64,000 bases of DNA from an uncultured Desulfosarcina sp. (GTDB lineage: Bacteria > Desulfobacterota > Desulfobacteria > Desulfobacterales > Desulfosarcinaceae). The notes below the pieces were generated by a model. The model did no database searches and had not been told where the DNA came from. It worked only from the letters and a program-made list of their open reading frames with translations. Shown here in pieces: positions 56,971 through 64,000 of the stretch (positions are counted from its first letter, which is position 1; each line of letters starts with the position of its first letter). A program made the translations under genes and the position numbers. The DNA lies in assembly GCF_963668215.1 (NCBI RefSeq), contig NZ_OY764191.1, positions 1 through 64,000 of the forward strand. Reading direction: 5' to 3'.

Positions 56971-57264
56971 ATGGCAAAGATAGAAAAGGCTATTGAAGAG
57001 GCATCAAAGAACAATCGTGTTTGCCCGATGCCTATGCGTTGGAACCAATTATATGAATTATTGCCAAATCGACGGAGAAAAGGTGCAGGCTGGGAACCGG
57101 CTCTACCATTAATTCTTGCGGCATGGCACGATACGCCATCCCTGTTCAAGGCTCTTCGTTTAAAGGAACACTTGGAGTGGGATGCATCTCATGGAGCTAT
57201 TGATCAAGTATTTGGGTTTTTGGTGTCTTTATCCGAAAGTGATTGGTATCACTACGACGATTAA
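56971..57264 (+). CDS. Small protein at the end of the CoCoNuT-like operon
   Basis: 97 residues, no family recognised. It contains MRWNQLYELLPNRRRKGAGW and a Trp-rich C terminus (EWDASHGAIDQVFGFLVSLS, ending DWYHYDD). GAGGGA precedes the ATG. Before the ISNCY insertion it lay about 60 bp after the Hsp70-like gene, so it was probably part of the operon. A short overlapping reading frame from ATG 56907 (25 codons) directly follows the native Hsp70-like stop and may be a leader or a decayed start. Confidence 0.65.
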   Translation: MAKIEKAIEEASKNNRVCPMPMRWNQLYELLPNRRRKGAGWEPALPLILAAWHDTPSLFKALRLKEHLEWDASHGAIDQVFGFLVSLSESDWYHYDD

Positions 57265-57358
57265 ACACTGAATCTCCCTTTTTGAAGTAGGGACGGACCG
57301 CATCAACAGGTAGTAATGGAAGGAAAAGGCCGAAAAGAGGGGCAATATCTTGGATAGC

Positions 57359-57385
57359 CTCACGCAAAGCCGCAAAGAACGCGAA
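57359..57385 (+). repeat. Dispersed repeat unit
   Basis: CTCACGCAAAGCCGCAAAG followed by AACGCGAA, nearly identical to the unit at 59892-59919 and related to those at 34681-34803. It sits in the 147-bp gap before the DUF2726 gene. About 35 bp upstream (GAAAAGAGGGGCAATATC) also resembles the sequence before the weaker unit at 63054. Confidence 0.8.
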
Positions 57386-57411
57386 ATTAGAGTAACGAGC
57401 ATCGAGTTCGA

Positions 57412-58953
57412 ATGAAATCAAAACTATTTTCATCCAACGCTTTATTCTGCATCTGTCTTTTCCTTTCAGTTTTCCTGACATTTTCACACATCCACGCCGA
57501 CACCCTGATCCTGAAAAATGGTCGGAAAATCAAGGCTGAGCGGGTATGGGAAGAGAATGGAGTTGTCAAGTACTCGCTTTATGGATCGGTTGTCGGCCAC
57601 CCGAAGGCGGATGTTCTCGAAATCGTGCACGATGCGGTGGCCGAGGATCAAGACCGTCGGATCGATTCTTTTTTTTACCCCTGGAAACTGGGCCAGACGA
57701 TTAACGAGGTTGTGTCGCTTTGCCAACGTTACGATTATCCATTGCACCGGGACGGTTTGATTTCGGTGAACAGGCATTTCAATCCCAAAATGTGCATGCC
57801 GTACACCGATAGTCATTCGAAATTCAATTACAAGGCCACGGCATACGGCTATTCATCGGTGGTTCTTCTCGAATTCAACCCGGATACAAAACGGCTGGTA
57901 TCCGTCGAAACCCGCATACGCAAGCCAAACAATGTAAAATCAGACGATTTTATGGCCGGTATCGGACGGAAGCTGGCAAGGGATTATGGGGAACCGGATA
58001 GCCGGGCACAGAATTGGAATTGGTTTTCAAATTCGAATGCCGTCAGTTTGGCCAACGGTAACAGTGCGGCCATTGTCAAGCTGACCATCTCTCTGGTCGC
58101 ACAGCAAGCAGACCGTTCTACACAAACGGCCTCAAGCCAATCCACAGATGTGAATTCTCATCGAAGTTCGGTTCCACAAAAAAGGGCGTTGCCATCCGTC
58201 AAGCCAGCCGTGAGAACCCCTATTGTCCCTTCAGTCGGGTTCATGAACCGGGTGTTGAAAGTCCTATCTCAAATATTCATTGGAACCCTCGTAGTGGTGG
58301 CCATCATAGTGTATCTGAAATGGGTCTCCCAGAAAAAGACACTGGGTTCACTGAACCAGGGATTTAAAAAGAAAAAAACATATGTGCGGTATGAAAAGAA
58401 TTTTTCTTCAGGGCGCTCAAGTGTAACAAATAGTGATTACGGCTATGAGAAAGCGAATGGCCTATTCACGGCAGCCGAGAAAGTTTTCATGTCGGTACTG
58501 GCGGATGTTATCGGCGGCCGCTATCAGATCCAGGGTAAAGTACGGCTGGCCGATCTGATCTCACCGGAGTCGACGCTTGACAGCAACCAATCGAAGTGGG
58601 CGTTTCGCAAAATAAGCCAGAAACACGTGGATTTCGTAATCTGCGACAAATCGGATTTCACTATCCTGGGTGTTGTCGAACTTGACGACAAAAGCCACCT
58701 GCGTCCCGATCGTATGGCAAGAGACAAGTTTGTCGATGCAGCCTTATCTGGTGCCGGATTAGCAATCCTGCACTACCCGGTAAAATCCAGCTATGAACCG
58801 GCGGATATCCGAGAGAAGCTGGTTACGACCCTCGGGCTGGATCTTGACGATGAAGACGATGGGGGTCGCTTTAGAGACAGCCGGCGCGCAGGCGGCGCAA
58901 CTGCCGAATCCGAAGACGACCTGCGGTGGGCGCCTCCCGGTTTCAAATCTTGA
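57412..58953 (+). CDS. DUF2726 (nuclease-fold) protein with secretion-type N terminus
   Basis: 513 residues. A signal-like hydrophobic N terminus (ALFCICLFLSVFLTFSHIHA), a periplasmic-looking first half (TLILKNGRKIKAERVWEENG), a membrane helix near residue 285-300 (IFIGTLVVVAIIVYLKWV), and a C-terminal DUF2726 domain (KVFMSVLADVIGGRYQIQGK ... VDFVICDKSDFTILGVVELD) with the PD-(D/E)xK-like ELDDKSH motif, placed in the cytoplasm by this topology. Pairing a periplasmic sensor half with a nuclease-fold domain is unusual. 16 bp upstream of the HNH gene. Confidence 0.8.
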   Translation: MKSKLFSSNALFCICLFLSVFLTFSHIHADTLILKNGRKIKAERVWEENGVVKYSLYGSVVGHPKADVLEIVHDAVAEDQDRRIDSFFYPWKLGQTINEVVSLCQRYDYPLHRDGLISVNRHFNPKMCMPYTDSHSKFNYKATAYGYSSVVLLEFNPDTKRLVSVETRIRKPNNVKSDDFMAGIGRKLARDYGEPDSRAQNWNWFSNSNAVSLANGNSAAIVKLTISLVAQQADRSTQTASSQSTDVNSHRSSVPQKRALPSVKPAVRTPIVPSVGFMNRVLKVLSQIFIGTLVVVAIIVYLKWVSQKKTLGSLNQGFKKKKTYVRYEKNFSSGRSSVTNSDYGYEKANGLFTAAEKVFMSVLADVIGGRYQIQGKVRLADLISPESTLDSNQSKWAFRKISQKHVDFVICDKSDFTILGVVELDDKSHLRPDRMARDKFVDAALSGAGLAILHYPVKSSYEPADIREKLVTTLGLDLDDEDDGGRFRDSRRAGGATAESEDDLRWAPPGFKS

Positions 58954-58969
58954 CGGAGTAATCGCGTCC

Positions 58970-59857
58970 ATGGATCTTAGAGAACGATTCAGTGACATCA
59001 CCGTCTGGAAAAAGGGCGGCCAGCGAGCGCCGCATAAGCCGCTGCTGGCGTTGTATGCGCTTGGCAGGTGTTTGCGAGGAGAGGGGCGGCTAGTCGCATT
59101 TGCGGATGTCAACCGCGATCTGCGCAAACTGCTTGAAGAGTTCGGGCCAACCCGAAAAAGCCACCATCCCGAATATCCCTTCTGGCGGTTACGCAACGAC
59201 GGATTGTGGGAACTGACCAACGCCGAAAATGTAGTGGCTCGCGAGGGAAACACCGATGCCCGCAAAAGCGAACTTCTCAAACACGATGTCCATGGCGGCT
59301 TTCCGCAGGAAGTCTACGATGCGCTTCGTCGGGATTCCCGCATCTTTTCAGACATCGTCAGCACCCTGCTTACCACGAATTTTCCCGAATCCATTCATGA
59401 AGACATTCTCCAGGCGGTCGGCATAGATCTGGCGGAAAATCGCATAAGCGTCGGGAAACGCGATCCTCTGTTTCGCGAGCACGTATTACGCGCCTATGAA
59501 TACCGGTGCGCTGTCTGCGGATACAACGTGCGTGTCGGCAATTCGCTGGTCGGGCTTGAGGCAGCCCACATCAAGTGGCACCAGGCCGGCGGACCGGATG
59601 TTGAAAACAACGGCATCGCCTTGTGCGCGCTGCACCACAAATTGTTCGACCGGGGGGCGTTTACCCTTTCCGATGATGAGGACATGATCGTCCAGGTGTC
59701 CAAAAACGCTCATGGAACACACGGCTTTTCGGAATGGCTGATGAAGTATCACGGCAAGCCGCTGAAAAGACCTCAGGCGCCCAGCGACTATCCTATCCCT
59801 ACCTTCGTGCACTGGCATGTTCGTGAAGTCTTCAAGGGGCCGGCACGGTTTGGGTGA
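58970..59857 (+). CDS. Phosphorothioate-DNA-binding HNH restriction endonuclease
   Basis: 295 residues. The N-terminal domain (VWKKGGQRAPHKPLLALYAL ... GPTRKSHHPEYPFWRLRNDG) matches the sulfur-binding domain of type IV enzymes that cut phosphorothioate-modified DNA; the C-terminal HNH domain shows CAVCGYNVRVGNSL, GLEAAHIKWH and NNGIALCALHHKLFDRGAF. No dnd or ssp modification genes are in the window, consistent with a role against incoming modified DNA. The frame is open 177 bp further upstream inside the previous gene; the ATG at 58970 begins the family sequence. Confidence 0.88.
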   Translation: MDLRERFSDITVWKKGGQRAPHKPLLALYALGRCLRGEGRLVAFADVNRDLRKLLEEFGPTRKSHHPEYPFWRLRNDGLWELTNAENVVAREGNTDARKSELLKHDVHGGFPQEVYDALRRDSRIFSDIVSTLLTTNFPESIHEDILQAVGIDLAENRISVGKRDPLFREHVLRAYEYRCAVCGYNVRVGNSLVGLEAAHIKWHQAGGPDVENNGIALCALHHKLFDRGAFTLSDDEDMIVQVSKNAHGTHGFSEWLMKYHGKPLKRPQAPSDYPIPTFVHWHVREVFKGPARFG

Positions 59858-59891
59858 TCGCGGCAAGGCTAATACCTCATGCAAAAAGGGT

Positions 59892-59919
59892 CTCACGCAA
59901 AGCCGCAAAGAACGCGAAG
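59892..59919 (+). repeat. Dispersed repeat unit
   Basis: CTCACGCAAAGCCGCAAAG followed by AACGCGAAG; matches the unit at 57359-57385 almost perfectly, so these two copies flank the DUF2726 and HNH genes as a 2.5-kb direct repeat pair. Confidence 0.85.
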
Positions 59920-59940
59920 TTTTTAATCTTCAGTCAGGAG

Positions 59941-60177
59941 ATGGACCGACAGATGACAGACAATACAATCAGAACCTGCCCCAAGTGCGGCCAGCAATTG
60001 CGATTTCCAAAGGACGTCGGCGGGGTCCTGATGGCCTGCCCGAATTGCGGAACCCATTTTCGATCTGACTTCAAGTTTGGCAACCGGGTGAGTCCAAAGC
60101 CCAAAAACATTTTTGTTCAAATTTTTGAATTGCCGTCTACTCTCTTGCGATACCTTGGAAGATGGATCGGGATGTAG
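59941..60177 (+). CDS. Zinc-ribbon protein
   Basis: About 78 residues with a four-Cys zinc ribbon (CPKCGQQLRFPKDVGGVLMA then CPNCGTHF) and a short hydrophobic-aromatic C terminus (NIFVQIFELPSTLLRYLGRW). The start may be ATG 59941 or the in-frame ATG 59953; AGGAG lies just upstream. Function unknown; it could be a small DNA- or membrane-associated adaptor. Confidence 0.65.
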   Translation: MDRQMTDNTIRTCPKCGQQLRFPKDVGGVLMACPNCGTHFRSDFKFGNRVSPKPKNIFVQIFELPSTLLRYLGRWIGM

Positions 60178-60184
60178 CGCCCAT

Positions 60185-60278
60185 TCAATGGGGTATAAGG
60201 GGACAACCATCAATACATAAATTACGGTAGAAAATCGGCAATATTGAACTTTCTTTTATTGATGCTCCCCTCCCCCGC
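60185..60278 (-). pseudogene. RAYT-type transposase remnant, 3' part
   Basis: C-terminal codons of a REP-associated tyrosine transposase-like gene (RGASIKESSILPIFYRNLC) ending in TGA at 60185. Its upstream part is at 62915-63030 on the other side of the IS21 element; with the IS and one 7-bp repeat removed, VKRG joins RGASIK in frame. Confidence 0.6.
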
Positions 60279-60371
60279 TGCGTATTCCGCTCAAACTGAC
60301 CAGCCATTCCGGAGGATAGTGACCACGCATTCCGCTCCAAAGTGACCACCTGTTCCGCTGCATTGTGACCA
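60279..60371 (+). repeat. IS21 left-end repeats (four units)
   Basis: Four units of 23-24 bp, each with (C/G)ATTCCG or close variants and ending in (G/C)TGACCA, e.g. ATTCCGCTCCAAAGTGACCA. They are transposase binding sites and are the inverse of the five units at the right end. Confidence 0.85.
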
Positions 60372-60402
60372 CCCCGTCGGAGCGAAGCGACGCTGGTTTT
60401 TG

Positions 60403-61161
60403 CTACCTCCCAGACTTGTCGGATTTCGTCAAGGACGAACGGATTTTTCTCATGGACTCTCCTTTCAAATTTATCCTGTGGGCGTTGTGAACCAGTCGGT
60501 CCAAAATGGCATCGGCCAGGGTAGGATCGCCGATATGCTCGATCCAGTTTTCGACGGGAACCTGGGTGGCAATGATGGTTGAGGAGATCGACTGTCGATC
60601 CTCCAGCACCTCCAAAAGATCCCGGCGCTCCGGATCGGTCATCGGGGCGATGCAAAAATCGTCGACGATGAGCACCTTGATCTTTGACAATCGATTCATC
60701 AGTTTGGGATAGGAACCGTCGGCCCGGGCGATGGCAACCTCCTGATACAGCCGTGGAGCCCTTTTGTACATGGCGGCAAAACCGTTGCGGCAGGCGCTGT
60801 TAGCAATAGCGCAGGCCAGATAGGTTTTGCCGACGCCGGTGGGGCCGAGGACGATAACGTTCTGGTCCTTTTTGATCCAATCGCTTCCGGCCAGTCTCAC
60901 GACCAGGGATTTATCCAGGGCGCGCGGCGTCTTGAAGTCGATATTTTCGATGCAGGCGCTGTCCCGGAGTTTTGCGGTTCTGAGCAGACGGGTCATGCGG
61001 TGATCCTCTTTGAAGGTCCATTGCCGATCCACCAGCATGGCAAAGCGGTCTTCAAAACTCAGCTCTCCCAGATCCGGCTTTCCCATCTGCTCGGTAAAGG
61101 CGTCGGCCATGGCGGTCAGTTTCATATCGTGAAGTTTGTCTATGGTCTGTTGGGACATCAT
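60403..61161 (-). CDS. istB: IS21-family ATP-binding protein IstB
   Basis: 252 residues. AAA+ ATPase with Walker A VLGPTGVGKTYLACAIAN, Walker B VLIVDDFCIAPM and sensor region; typical IstB length. It regulates target choice by IstA. Its start overlaps the true istA stop at 61158 (ATGA), the usual IS21 arrangement. Confidence 0.95.
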   Translation of the reverse strand: MMSQQTIDKLHDMKLTAMADAFTEQMGKPDLGELSFEDRFAMLVDRQWTFKEDHRMTRLLRTAKLRDSACIENIDFKTPRALDKSLVVRLAGSDWIKKDQNVIVLGPTGVGKTYLACAIANSACRNGFAAMYKRAPRLYQEVAIARADGSYPKLMNRLSKIKVLIVDDFCIAPMTDPERRDLLEVLEDRQSISSTIIATQVPVENWIEHIGDPTLADAILDRLVHNAHRINLKGESMRKIRSSLTKSDKSGR

Positions 61162-62716
61162 GATCGATTCTCCTTCTGGTGGTAATAACGCGAGCCTCTG
61201 ATATTGGGATGGGAGAGGCTACGGCCTTTGGATGGTGGCGTCAGAGGTTGCTTGTCGAGCCCGTTTTTGAGGATGGATTCGACATTCTTAAAAGTATAGG
61301 CGCCGATGGCCACGGCACGTTCACAAGCCTTTTCCAGTCTGTCGGGACTGTAGCGTTTGCCCAGGCGATCACTCCCAGACAGGATCGGAAGCCCTGCTCC
61401 GGATGCGTTTTGCGCCGCATGATCTCCGTGACCATCAGCTGGGTAGAAGGCCCCGTCTTCCCCGCCCAATGGATAATCCGTGAAGGCGTCCATTGCAGAT
61501 GGCGCTGATGGGATTTGGGCATGTGTTCGGCAACGGTGGTGTGGCCGTATTTGCGATGACTCCTCAGATGACTGGCCACCCGACGGTTTTTGTGAAAGAC
61601 CGCAATGGCTGTGGCCGTCATGCTTACGTCGAGCTTCTGTCCCCGCAGCTGGTATGGCACGCTGTAATAGTGGCGGTCCACTTCCACATGGTAATCGATA
61701 TTGGCGGTCGCTTTTTTCCACTGGGCGAACTCGTAGCGATGGGCAGGCAGCGGGGCCAGCGCCGGCCTGTCGACGGTTTCGAAAAGATGATGTCGGGAAG
61801 TTTTCATTCGTTGCAACGGCCGCTGGTTGAACATCGTCAACTTCTCAGCGATCGCCTGATTGAGTTCAGCCAAAGAGAAGAATCGGTGGTTCCTCAATGC
61901 CGCCAGTATCCATCGTTCGGCGATCAATACGGAGGACTCCACCTTGGCCTTGTCTTTGGGTTTTCCGGGCCTTGCCGGAATGACCGTGGTGCCATAGTGA
62001 CGGGCCAGATCCATGTAGGTGGGGTTGACGTCCGGCTCGTAGCGGCACGGATGGGTGACCCCGCTTTTCAGATTGTCGGGAACCAGGATCCGGGGAACCC
62101 CGCCGAAGAACTCCAGGGCGCGGATGTGGGATTTGATCCAGTCGGGCAGTTTCTGGGATGCGGAAGCTTCGGCAAAGCTGTAATTGCTGGCGCCTAACGT
62201 AGCGACAAAAATCTGGGCCTCGAACGCGACGGATCCCGTTTCGGGGTCGATGATGGGCACCGTCTGTCCGGCATAATCGACGAACAGCTTTTCTCCGGCC
62301 AGATGTTCCTGCCGCATACTGATGTCGAGGCTCTTGCGCCATTTTTGGTACAGTTCGCAGAAATAGCTGTACTGGTAGCCGTCCGGGTTGGTCTGTTTGT
62401 ATTCGTACCACAGAAGCTGCAAGGTGACGTGTTTGCGTTTGAGTTCCTTGAACAATTGCTCCATCGGGGGCATGGCCGGTTTCCGAGCCGCAGGCCGCTC
62501 GACTTTCTGGTAAAGACGCCGTTCAAGCTCGCCGTCGTCGATATCGTCCGGCAACGGCCAGACGATCCCGGCCTTTTCTGCCAGGATAAGATACTTTCCC
62601 ACGGTGACATGGGATATGGCACAGCTATTGGCGATTTTGCGGTTGGTCAACTGGTGCTCGTGTTTGAGACGTAATACCTCTTTGAACTTTCGCATGGATA
62701 ATCGATCCTTTGCCAT
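61158..62716 (-). pseudogene. istA: IS21-family transposase IstA, frameshifted
   Basis: N-terminal HTH (LKHEHQLTNRKIANSCAISH), DDE core with VDYAGQTVPIIDPETG and Asp/Glu residues around ILVPDNLKSGVTHP and RPGKPKDKAKVE. After HPEQGFRSCLGV the family continues as (R)LGKRYSPDRLEKACERA, which here lies in another frame: one base appears missing near 61365-61370 (GTGATC-GCCTGGGC where a second C is expected). As read, translation ends at 61241 with a foreign tail. The restored frame ends at 61158, overlapping istB, which supports a true deletion (or a sequencing error). Confidence 0.85.
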
Positions 62717-62798
62717 CAATCCCCCTCACGGATAAAAATGAGGGAGGATTATCGTTAACGGGTCAATTTATCCAGCGTCGCTTGGCTTGCCGAAAAAG

Positions 62799-62914
62799 TG
62801 GTCACAATCAGCGGAATGGGTGGTCACAATGTTCCGGAATGGGTGGTCACAATGCAGCGGAATGAGTGGACAGTTTCCAGCGGAATGGGTGGTCACTATG
62901 CGGCGGAATACGCA
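62799..62914 (+). repeat. IS21 right-end repeats (five units)
   Basis: Five 23-bp tandem units of the form TGGTCACAATG...CGGAATGGG (62799, 62821, 62844, 62867 and 62890 approximately), the inverse of the left-end units. The fourth is divergent (TGGACAGTTTCCAG). Confidence 0.85.
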
Positions 62915-63030
62915 CCCCCGCTTCACGAAGATGCTGATTGCCGATTGGTTCAACCCCAATTTTTGAGCCAGTTCGGTAACTGCCAAGCTTAGTTCCCGAA
63001 CAGCCAGAAATGAAAGTAAAAAGGTTGAAA
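62915..63030 (-). pseudogene. RAYT-type transposase remnant, 5' part
   Basis: The minus strand reads FLAVRELSLAVTELAQKLGL then NQSAISIFVKRG, the C-terminal DnaA-like helix-turn-helix typical of REP-associated tyrosine transposases. The catalytic Y1 domain is missing upstream and the frame is cut by IS21. A leftover of an older element. Confidence 0.6.
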
Positions 63031-63053
63031 AAAAGGGAAATATCGGGGATAGT

Positions 63054-63079
63054 CTAACGCAAAGACACGAAGATGAGGT
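63054..63079 (+). repeat. Diverged dispersed repeat unit
   Basis: CTAACGCAAAGACACGAAG, a weaker match to the CTCACGCAAAGCCGCAAAG family, preceded by a stretch similar to that before the 57359 unit. Confidence 0.55.
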
Positions 63080-63137
63080 AATTGCAGGAGAATACGTATG
63101 GATTTGAATGCCGAATTCGGGGGAATTAAAATTCGGA

Positions 63138-63446
63138 TTATCGTCTCTCACCCAGCTGCTTAGAAATCCAGGCCGGATTTTTTCTCATTGGCAAAATAGC
63201 CACAACATAAGCTATCTTTTCAACCACTTCGTAATAGATCGCATATGGAAAGCGCTTGGCAAACATTTGGAACAGACCAAGCTTTTTGGAATGAATCCCA
63301 GCGTAAACGATCAAAGATTCAATATCAGCGACCATGCAATCCCAAAAATAATTGCCTACTCCAAGTTCTTGAAGATCATAAAAGACTCTTCCCTCATTCA
63401 AGTCATCAACGGCTTCTTGCAATACTAAGACATCTTTAACCTTCAT
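63138..63446 (-). CDS. ParE/RelE-family toxin
   Basis: 102 residues with the ParE-like order: helix (VLVLQEAVDDLNEGRVFYDL), a long second helix, then basic strands (MFAKRFPYAIYYEVVEKIAY, VVAILPMRKNPAWI). ParE toxins poison gyrase, RelE toxins cut mRNA; which applies here is not clear. It overlaps the antitoxin gene stop (ATGA) and follows it, a standard type II toxin-antitoxin operon. Confidence 0.85.
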   Translation of the reverse strand: MKVKDVLVLQEAVDDLNEGRVFYDLQELGVGNYFWDCMVADIESLIVYAGIHSKKLGLFQMFAKRFPYAIYYEVVEKIAYVVAILPMRKNPAWISKQLGERR

Positions 63447-63649
63447 TGCTCCCGGATCGCCTTAAGTTCTGATATTGAGATGAATTTTGCACTACCATCA
63501 GCGATAGCTTTTTTCCTTTGTTCCAATATGCGTGTGTGCCATTCAGGAGTATTAATTTCACCGTCCTCATAGAGCATGGAATCCCAAAGGGCTTCCATTA
63601 CCTGAATGCGTTCAGCACTGCTTAATTTTTTTAACTCATCTAAATTCAT
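63443..63649 (-). CDS. Addiction-module antitoxin (TIGR02574-type)
   Basis: 68 residues: KLSSAERIQVMEALWDSMLY with the conserved LWDS motif, then HTRILEQRKKAIADGSAKFI, characteristic of the small antitoxins paired with ParE/RelE toxins. It precedes and overlaps the toxin gene by four bases. Confidence 0.85.
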   Translation of the reverse strand: MNLDELKKLSSAERIQVMEALWDSMLYEDGEINTPEWHTRILEQRKKAIADGSAKFISISELKAIREQ

Positions 63650-63668
63650 TGGATAGCCTCCATAAAAA

Positions 63669-63683
63669 ACATAATGGTTATGT
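63669..63683 (-). promoter_or_regulatory. Likely operator of the toxin-antitoxin pair
   Basis: ACATAATGGTTATGT is a perfect 6-bp dyad (ACATAA/TTATGT) 20 bp upstream of the antitoxin start, the place where antitoxin complexes autorepress. Confidence 0.5.
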
Positions 63684-63843
63684 CCAAACTGGTTATTGAA
63701 TGCCTTGCTGAATATCGGCCCGCTGGATCAATCATATCGGAAAATAAATAGTTTTCAATCAAAAATTAAATCAATTAATACAAACAATTATATTTCACAT
63801 TAGAGCTTCCATCAAATTAAATGTGGAAAATTTCCACGCTTAG

Positions 63844-64000
63844 TTCGACCGGGGCGCGTATACCCTCTCCGAGGATGAGGACATGATCGTCCAGGTGTCC
63901 AAAAACGCTCATGGGACGCACGGCTTTTCAAAATGGCTGATGAAGTATCACGGCAAGCCGCTGAAAAGACCTCAGGCGCCCAGCGACTATCCCATCCCTA
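63844..64000 (+). pseudogene. 3' fragment of a second phosphorothioate-HNH gene
   Basis: From TTCGACCGGGG to the window end the DNA is nearly identical to 59647-59803 of the intact HNH gene and reads FDRGAYTLSEDEDMIVQVSK and onward in frame. An in-frame TAG precedes it directly, and the upstream part of the gene is missing, so this is a 5'-truncated duplicate running past the window. Confidence 0.9.

Larger units (their letters stand above)
60279..62914 (-). mobile_element. IS21-family element
   Basis: 2636 bp with ends TGCGTATTCCGC and GCGGAATACGCA, flanked by a perfect 7-bp duplication CCCCCGC (60272-60278 and 62915-62921). Both ends carry multiple inverted terminal repeats, as is usual in IS21. 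It carries istA and istB on the minus strand and interrupts a RAYT-like remnant. istA is frameshifted, so the copy is probably immobile unless helped in trans. Confidence 0.92.

Noticed and set aside
42129..57264. BREX, Zorya or Druantia as the identity of the large operon
   Set aside because: No PglZ/PglX/BrxC, no MotA/MotB-like ZorA/ZorB pair and no DruE-type helicase are present; the coiled-coil McrB with DUF2357 and Hsp70-like genes fit CoCoNuT better.
61241..61370. Programmed frameshift in istA
   Set aside because: No slippery heptamer is evident at the break, and IS21 elements normally have an uninterrupted istA; a single-base loss is simpler.
62799..62914. Regular 23-bp repeats that look like a short CRISPR array
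   Set aside because: There are no unique spacers, the same units occur inverted at 60279-60371, and they coincide with the ends of an IS21 element.

Overview
The window reads as chromosome of a deltaproteobacterium (Desulfobacterota, most like the Desulfobacterales/Desulfosarcina group). The first 18.7 kb is orderly, almost entirely minus-strand housekeeping DNA: tyrS, rny, a 6S RNA behind zapA/zapB, an F1Fo ATP synthase operon that carries two b subunits (atpF', atpF) but lacks atpB/atpE, and a cell-shape cluster (bactofilin, rodA, PBP2, mreD, mreC, mreB) followed by a serine hydrolase and an LD-carboxypeptidase. The split b subunits, their separation from subunits a and c, and the rny/tyrS pairing are what suggest this lineage; the genus is not proven.

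A proline tRNA (anticodon GGG) at 18784-18860 marks the switch from core to accessory DNA. From there to the end the window is a dense defence island, AT-richer, mostly plus-strand, with gene scraps, dispersed repeats and four insertion sequences. In order: an unknown protein paired with a membrane pentapeptide-repeat protein; a small tyrosine recombinase; a type I restriction-modification operon (hsdR-hsdM-hsdS) followed by a RelE/ParE-like gene; a two-gene Pycsar system (cyclic-nucleotide-gated TIR effector plus class III cyclase); IS481 copy 1; an orphan Phd antitoxin; a TetR regulator; an ARPP-1-type protein; a winged-helix protein; an AlbA_2/Schlafen-type ATP-binding protein; a WYL regulator; an EVE-domain McrB with McrC; then a large operon at 42.1-57.3 kb.

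That large operon is the most interesting locus. It encodes an SF1 helicase with a C-terminal nuclease-like domain, a membrane-anchored coiled-coil protein, a membrane-anchored coiled-coil McrB-type NTPase, a DUF2357/McrC-like protein, an Hsp70-like protein and a small unknown protein. The combination matches the recently described CoCoNuT (coiled-coil nuclease tandem) branch of type IV restriction. Two insertions have hit it: IS481 copy 2 splits the helicase (7-bp target duplication; the frame is exactly restored on removal), and an ISNCY-type element replaces the last residues of the Hsp70-like protein (4-bp duplication; native end and ATGA overlap with the next reading frame reconstructed here). 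The system is therefore probably crippled in this strain.

The last 7 kb hold a DUF2726 protein, a phosphorothioate-sensing HNH endonuclease with a truncated second copy at the window edge, a zinc-ribbon protein, an IS21-family element with frameshifted istA inserted into a RAYT-type transposase remnant, and a ParE/antitoxin pair. The island layers several restriction and suicide systems, with mobile elements actively breaking some of them.
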